In this document: one piece after another, positions 18,640 to 22,500 of the stretch | How positions within the stretch are numbered: the first letter of the stretch is position 1 | Layout: every line of letters begins with the position of its first letter | Assembly (NCBI GenBank): GCA_030674155.1 | Contig: CM060342.1 | Coordinates: 27,754,269 to 27,776,768 of the forward strand | Reading direction: 5' to 3' | Length of the DNA stretch: 22,500 nucleotides | Source: Stramonita haemastoma | Lineage: Eukaryota > Mollusca > Gastropoda > Neogastropoda > Muricidae | Position numbers and translations under genes: made by a program | The notes under the pieces: generated by a model | What the model was told of the DNA's origin: nothing | The model's input: the letters and a program-made list of their open reading frames with translations, nothing else | Databases searched by the model: none

Positions 18640-18905
18640 TATAGTATAGTGGTTAGAACTTTTTGCATCGCCATGACGATTGTCTACGGGTTTTTGAAGT
18701 CTTGGGTTCAAATCATGACGGTGGCGACTGGTGAATTAGGGGTGGGAATTTTTACGATCTCCCAGTTCAACTTCAAGTGCAGACCTGCCAGTGCCTCAAT
18801 TCCCGTCCTCTATATACACGTGTAAAAAATATAAATATGCACGTTAAAGATCCCCTAATTCATGCCTGCATTTCGTCGGTCGTGGAAACACGAACATACC
18901 AGAAT
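18640..18905 (+). mobile_element. tRNA-derived SINE family C
   Basis: The A box TAGTATAGTGG (18642-18652) fits TRGYNNARNNG. The B box GGTTCAAATCA (18705-18715) has two mismatches to GGTTCGANTCC. The body has CAAGTGCAGACCTGCCAGTG, GCACGTTAAAGATCCCCTAA and TCGTGGAAACACGAACATAC, a segment widespread in molluscan short repeats (from memory). Confidence 0.85.
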
Positions 18906-19044
18906 GCAGACTGTAGATTGAAATGAGCTGCCCTGAAGTCGGAAGGTATGGGTTGAGGCCATTTGACAGACCTCCTGCAGAGTTACAAGCACAGGAGAAT
19001 ACCAGGCACTACACACTCCACACAAGAGAGAGAGAACTGAACAC

Positions 19045-19151
<107 letters not shown>

Positions 19152-19249
19152 TAGTGGAGTGTGGTGCTATGAGGGCTGCAAGGCTGTTCCAGCTAAACTG
19201 TTGCAGACGTGTCGTGTGTGCACTTGGTTATTTGCAGGCCATATCTTTG

Positions 19250-19545
19250 TCCTGGGGATGCGATGGGATTGCTCAGTGATCAAAACACTGGCTTTCCCCA
19301 AGCGAAGGGTAAGCAGCATTGAGTGTGCAGTTACCAAGAGGATGGGTGACTGTTTGCGCGCTTTGGCTTCAGTACAGTATCCCTGTTCACCCAGCTGTAA
19401 ATGGGTACCTACCCTCTTTAGGGTCAGGGAAGGTAAAGCAGCGAGGGAGAGGAGATGGGCGCCACCTTCAATATGCTGACCCCTGGAGAAGCTGAGGTCT
19501 CTGATATATCACTTCCAAATGACCACAAAGGTTATGGGACACGTT
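19250..19545 (+). mobile_element. tRNA-derived SINE family D
   Basis: A tRNA-like start (TGCTCAGTGATCAAAACACT) is followed by the characteristic body TTCACCCAGCTGTAAATGGG, GGGAAGGTAAAGCAGCGAGG, TTCAATATGCTGACCCCTGG and AGCTGAGGTCTCTGATATAT. The B box is poorly kept. The body resembles a widespread invertebrate SINE. Confidence 0.7.
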
Positions 19546-19571
19546 TGCCATTAAAAAAATATTTTCCCTTC

Positions 19572-19690
19572 TGTACACTGCTTTCAGTCAAAGCAAATTT
19601 TCTCTGTGTAAAAATCTGGCTGCTCTTCACGGCGAGAGCGCATCGCCACAAGAGCAGCGCCACCCATTTTCCCTCTAGGACAGATCTTTG
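19572..19690 (-). mobile_element. SINE family B 3' half
   Basis: The reverse complement has GGCGCTGCTCTTGTGGCGAT, CTCGCCGTGAAGAGCAGCC and TTTGCTTTGACTGAAAGCAG, as in the 3' half of the longer copies. Confidence 0.75.
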
Positions 19691-19845
19691 TAGACGTGTT
19701 TGTATACGTTCAGGGTGCAGGTCTTTGTAACTGTGTTGCATGTTTGCTCATGATTGCTATCTGATCTCCCCAAACCAGTGACTATTCTTCATTCGTGTGA
19801 ATGTTGTCACCTTTTTGTCATGGTATATTTAACGTGCAGTAAACG

Positions 19846-19966
19846 TGGACAAGCCTAGAACTCAACAAAACTTTGAGAAAGGCAGAACAGAGAGAGGAAT
19901 GGAGGGAACTGGTTGTCAAGTCTTCAGGGGTGCCCCCACGGTCGTAAGACTAAAGGATAGATAGAA
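19846..19966 (+). mobile_element. Very short RTE-like LINE 3' end
   Basis: From TGGACAAGCCTAGAACTCAA to GTGCCCCCACGGTCGTAAG with the tail GACTAAAGGATAGATAG. It matches 164-290 with about a dozen differences. It encodes LVVKSSGVPPRS and the natural stop, and keeps GAA where the copy at 226 has TAA. It is a severely 5'-truncated insertion. Confidence 0.9.
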
Positions 19967-20049
19967 ACATATCTCGCAGACAACACCATAGTCTATCATT
20001 CATCCACAGGACTCTAGCACCAAGACAATCACTCATGTTCAAAAACAGA

Positions 20050-20460
20050 GATGGATTGGTAGTCTAGAGGTAAGGCACCTGCCTAGAAAGCAAAAAGTTG
20101 GGTCGGAAGTGCGCGGTAGTTTGATCCCCGTTATGGGCCCAAAACTTTCCCCTATCCATTAGACCATGAGTGGTGATGTGGTTGCATGTCTTTCGGATGA
20201 GATGATAAACCGAGGTCTTGTGTATTACACATAATTATTCAGCTCACGCAAAAATACCCACGGCAACAAGAGTTGTCCCTGGCAAAATTCTGTAGAAAAA
20301 AGCCACTCTGATAGGGAAACAAATACAGTTACAGACAGGAAAGGAAAAAAAAAATATTGGGTAGGCGCTGCACTTGTGGCGATGCTCTTTCTCCGGGGAG
20401 AGCAGCCCGACTTCCGCACAGAAAAATCTGCCGTGACTTAAAGGGGTATAAACAAATGAA
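20050..20460 (+). mobile_element. tRNA-derived SINE family B, full length
   Basis: The head has TAGTCTAGAGG (A box) and AGTTTGATCCCCG (B-box region). The body and 3' end match the copy at 11749 (CATTAGACCATGAGTGGTG, GTTGTCCCTGGCAAAATTCT, GAGAGCAGCCCGACTTCCG), ending AAAGGGGTATAAACAAATGA. Confidence 0.93.
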
Positions 20461-20490
20461 AATGAAAAATCAGTAGCTGAAAAGTCCAAG

Positions 20491-20558
20491 AAAATCGGGA
20501 ATCGAACCCGCGGCCTCTGACCGTCTAGACAGCCATGTTCTAGCTAACCAGGGTCTCC
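20491..20558 (-). mobile_element. tRNA-like SINE head (family E)
   Basis: The reverse complement holds TGGTTAGCTAGAACATGGCT (A-box region) and CGGGTTCGATTCCCG, a near-perfect B box (20497-20509). It cannot fold as a normal tRNA with matching acceptor ends and runs into non-tRNA sequence, so it is a SINE head and not a tRNA gene. The body, if any, is the unassigned sequence to its left or has been lost. Confidence 0.65.
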
Positions 20559-20559
20559 C

Positions 20560-20950
20560 CCACCCCCCACCCTCCGCCTTGGTCAAGTTAGGATCGAAGG
20601 CTTGGATTAAAAGCAAAGGGCAGGTCACCATGTCAGGTGATGACCAGCAACCAACAAAGCATTCACTATCCAGCGGGGCTGACACAGTCTGAGATCTAGG
20701 CAAAACCGAATGGGGGGAGATCAGACCTGATAACACCCATGAAAATCATCCCCACACACACCTTGGACTATTTGCTTTTTTACCCTGTGATCCTTGGCCT
20801 ATGCCTCGGCCCATGATATCTTTGGATCAGCGACCGGCTCTTTTATCCCAGGGAAAAGAACCAGGGGTGAGGATAGAAGGAGGTAGCTAAGTTATTTTTA
20901 GTTGTTGTTGTTGTTTTTGTTAATTATGTTTGTTTTGTTTGCTCCTCGGC
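20560..20950. other. Unassigned, no gene
   Basis: No frames or known repeats were recognised apart from GTT-rich sequence at about 20900-20940. Confidence 0.5.
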
Positions 20951-20952
20951 GC

Positions 20953-20989
20953 GGCTAGAGCTCCGAGGTTAACCTATGGTGAGATTTTT
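20953..20989. repeat. Dispersed block shared with 22035-22070
   Basis: GGCTAGAGCTCCGAGGTTAA and CTATGGTGAGATTTTT recur with few changes at 22035-22070. Both blocks sit just left of a - strand SINE A copy. Confidence 0.75.
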
Positions 20990-21022
20990 GCTGTGCATCT
21001 GTTGTCCCCAGTCTCTTTTTCT

Positions 21023-21330
21023 TTTTTTTTCTTTTATATCTAGGATAATGGAATAAGCACTCATATGCTTTTTTACATCTAGTTCCCGTGTGTATGTAGT
21101 TTTGTAAATCTTGTCATCTGTTCCCACCGGCACACGATGGCCTGCTTTTACGAAAAACGGAACAAAATTTAACGTGTATGCAAGATGGTCTTCATCCAGA
21201 AAGACTTTTGGGGGAAGTGGAGTCAGCACTGATGTTAACTCCAAAGGAAAAATCCCCTCGAACGGGAATCGAACCCGGGTTGTCAAATTGCCAGCCAATG
21301 TTCTGACCACTAGCCTATCCCGTCCCAGTC
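21023..21330 (-). mobile_element. tRNA-derived SINE family A, full length
   Basis: The reverse complement starts GGGATAGGCTAGTGGTCAGA (A box TAGGCTAGTGG, one mismatch) and has GGTTCGATTCC (21265-21275), a perfect B box. The body contains CTTTCTGGATGAAGACCATC, CGTGTGCCGGTGGGAACAGA and GGGAACTAGATGTAAAAAAG, and the 3' end TTATCCTAGATATAAAAG is followed by an A-rich tail. It is the reference copy for the family in this window. Confidence 0.93.
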
Positions 21331-21334
21331 TCTG

Positions 21335-21593
21335 ACCAATCCGCTGGATTAACAGATGTTGTCTTTGTCCTAAATGACTTCACGGACGTTGACTTTGTCC
21401 GGCCTTGTTAAACAACTTCTTGACCACCGGCTTTACTGGTTCTGTGGCCACAGACACCGGCCTCTGAACACCCGGATACACCAGCTCTGTTTTTCAATGG
21501 AATCAATTAGAGGAACGTGTTGTTGTTTTGTTTTCTTTCTTGAAGTATTGAGTAATGCCCCTACCCATTTTAGATTAGTTGGCCTCTGTAATG
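21335..21593. other. Unassigned, no gene
   Basis: The 83-codon frame from 21374 has no recognisable domain. Two ACGGACGTTGACTTTGTCC-like words (around 21340-21400) suggest a decayed short duplication. Confidence 0.4.
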
Positions 21594-22008
21594 ATCGGTG
21601 GTCTAGAGGTAACGCACCTGCCTAGAAAGCAAACAGTCTGGTTCAGAAGTGTGGGTGGTTTGATCCCCGTTCGGGTCCAAAACTTTTCCCACCATCCATT
21701 AGACTATGATTAGTGGTCTTGGTGCTAGTCTTTTGGATGAGGTGATAACCGAAGTCTATGTATTACACACAAAATTTTTAGTGCACGTAAAAGAACCTAC
21801 GGCAACAAGAGAGTTGTCCCTGGCAAACTTCTGTAGAAAAAAAACACACACTCTGATAGGGAAACAAATACAGTTGCAGACAGGTAAAGAAAAGAAAATG
21901 GTTGGCGCTGCTCTAGTGGCGACGCACTCTCCCCGTGGAGAGCAGCCCGAATTTCACGTTATGAAATCTGCTGTGACTGAAAGTGGTGTAAAAGTAAACA
22001 TAAAAAAA
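21594..22008 (+). mobile_element. tRNA-derived SINE family B, full length
   Basis: The A box TGGTCTAGAGG (21599-21609) is perfect. The B box GGTTTGATCCC (21657-21667) has two mismatches. The body and 3' end follow the other long copies (TTAGACTATGATTAGTGGTC, GTTGTCCCTGGCAAACTTCT, GAGAGCAGCCCGAATTTCAC), ending GAAAGTGGTGTAAAAGTAAA. Confidence 0.93.
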
Positions 22009-22034
22009 GTAGCCTAGACATTTTTTTGGTTGGG

Positions 22035-22243
22035 GGCTAGAGCTTTGAGGTTTACTAATGGTGAGATTTTACGTATGCCACCCTTTGTTTACCCACCATG
22101 AAAATAGCTGCATTCTGGCTTTTGGATGATGTCTAAGACAGCACCCTGTGCATGCGATTTTCCAAAAAAATGTTATCCGGACATACCGGCAAAACTGGCC
22201 CACTCTTTTGAAGGGCAGCATTTGGGTTTCTAACGTGTTTTAT
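22035..22243 (-). mobile_element. SINE family A fragment with the variant 3' end
   Basis: 22144-22243 is family A body on the - strand (reverse complement ACACGTTAGAAACCCAAATG, GCCGGTATGTCCGGATAACA). The 3' side continues as CATGCACAGGGTGCTGTCTT then AGACATCATCC, like the copy at 2277, and further to the block shared with 20953-20989. Confidence 0.6.
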
Positions 22244-22244
22244 T

Positions 22245-22500
22245 TTTAAAAAATCAGTCTACAATATTTAGGATATAAAAGAATTTTTTAAATTGACTTT
22301 GCTGAATGCAAAAAAGCACAAAAATATACAGGTATCCGTTATCAAAAATATATAAAAATTATACAAATGATCTGATTTATATTATACATGCAAAATGACA
22401 TATGTCTAAACACCCATGCATACATAGCAGTCGCCATATACAAAGAAAACTACCAGCCTCCATACTCTTTTATCAGAGAACTTTCACACATACATACATA
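22245..22500. other. AT-rich end of window, nothing recognised
   Basis: AT-rich sequence with short CATA units at the very end. No frames of note. Confidence 0.5.

Noticed and set aside
20497..20550. Possible genuine tRNA gene on the - strand
   Set aside because: The B box is excellent, but no matching acceptor stem or normal cloverleaf could be drawn, so it is a SINE head.

Overview
The window looks like nuclear DNA from an animal, most likely a mollusc and plausibly a gastropod. It has one receptor gene in about 22 kb, long dinucleotide and trinucleotide microsatellites, several tRNA-derived SINE families and many decayed LINE (non-LTR retrotransposon) fragments. The species guess is inference: the receptor has the layout of the GRL101 type first known from the snail Lymnaea, and no search could be run.

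The only convincing host gene is on the + strand at about 8388-11353. It encodes an LGR-like class A GPCR whose ectodomain reads LDLa, a C-type-lectin-like domain, four more LDLa modules, leucine-rich repeats and a cysteine hinge, followed by seven membrane segments. Almost all of it lies in one uninterrupted block. One single-base frame change falls inside a leucine-rich repeat near 10012-10016. A short upstream exon (to 8282) is possible, but the true 5' end, signal peptide and promoter are not seen.

Left of the gene, 1-8100 holds RTE-like LINE pieces (1-292, 2777-5055, 6849-7046), CR1/L2-like pieces on the - strand (1001-1363, 6087-6846), SINE fragments, a roughly 370-bp local duplication (5225-5850) and CA/GT/AAC simple repeats. 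The LINE at 2777-5055 is the best preserved, with endonuclease C-terminus and full reverse transcriptase, broken by one frameshift and one stop. It is 5'- and 3'-truncated.

Right of the gene, 11400-22500 is a mosaic. It contains a trinucleotide array and a SINE carrying four tandem copies of its A-box segment (11695-11766), CT/TGTC arrays separated by SINE 3' ends, a dead - strand LINE lacking its catalytic FADD segment (13972-15138), and a 37-bp minisatellite that begins where that LINE breaks off. It continues with CA/GT arrays, a TTGTA-rich stretch and a cluster of tRNA-derived SINEs (17600-22250).

I found no prokaryotic-type system, CRISPR, rRNA or bona fide tRNA gene. The points most worth following are the receptor's domain layout and frame break, the A-box array, the shared-core SINE family with two different 3' ends, and the minisatellite born at a LINE edge.
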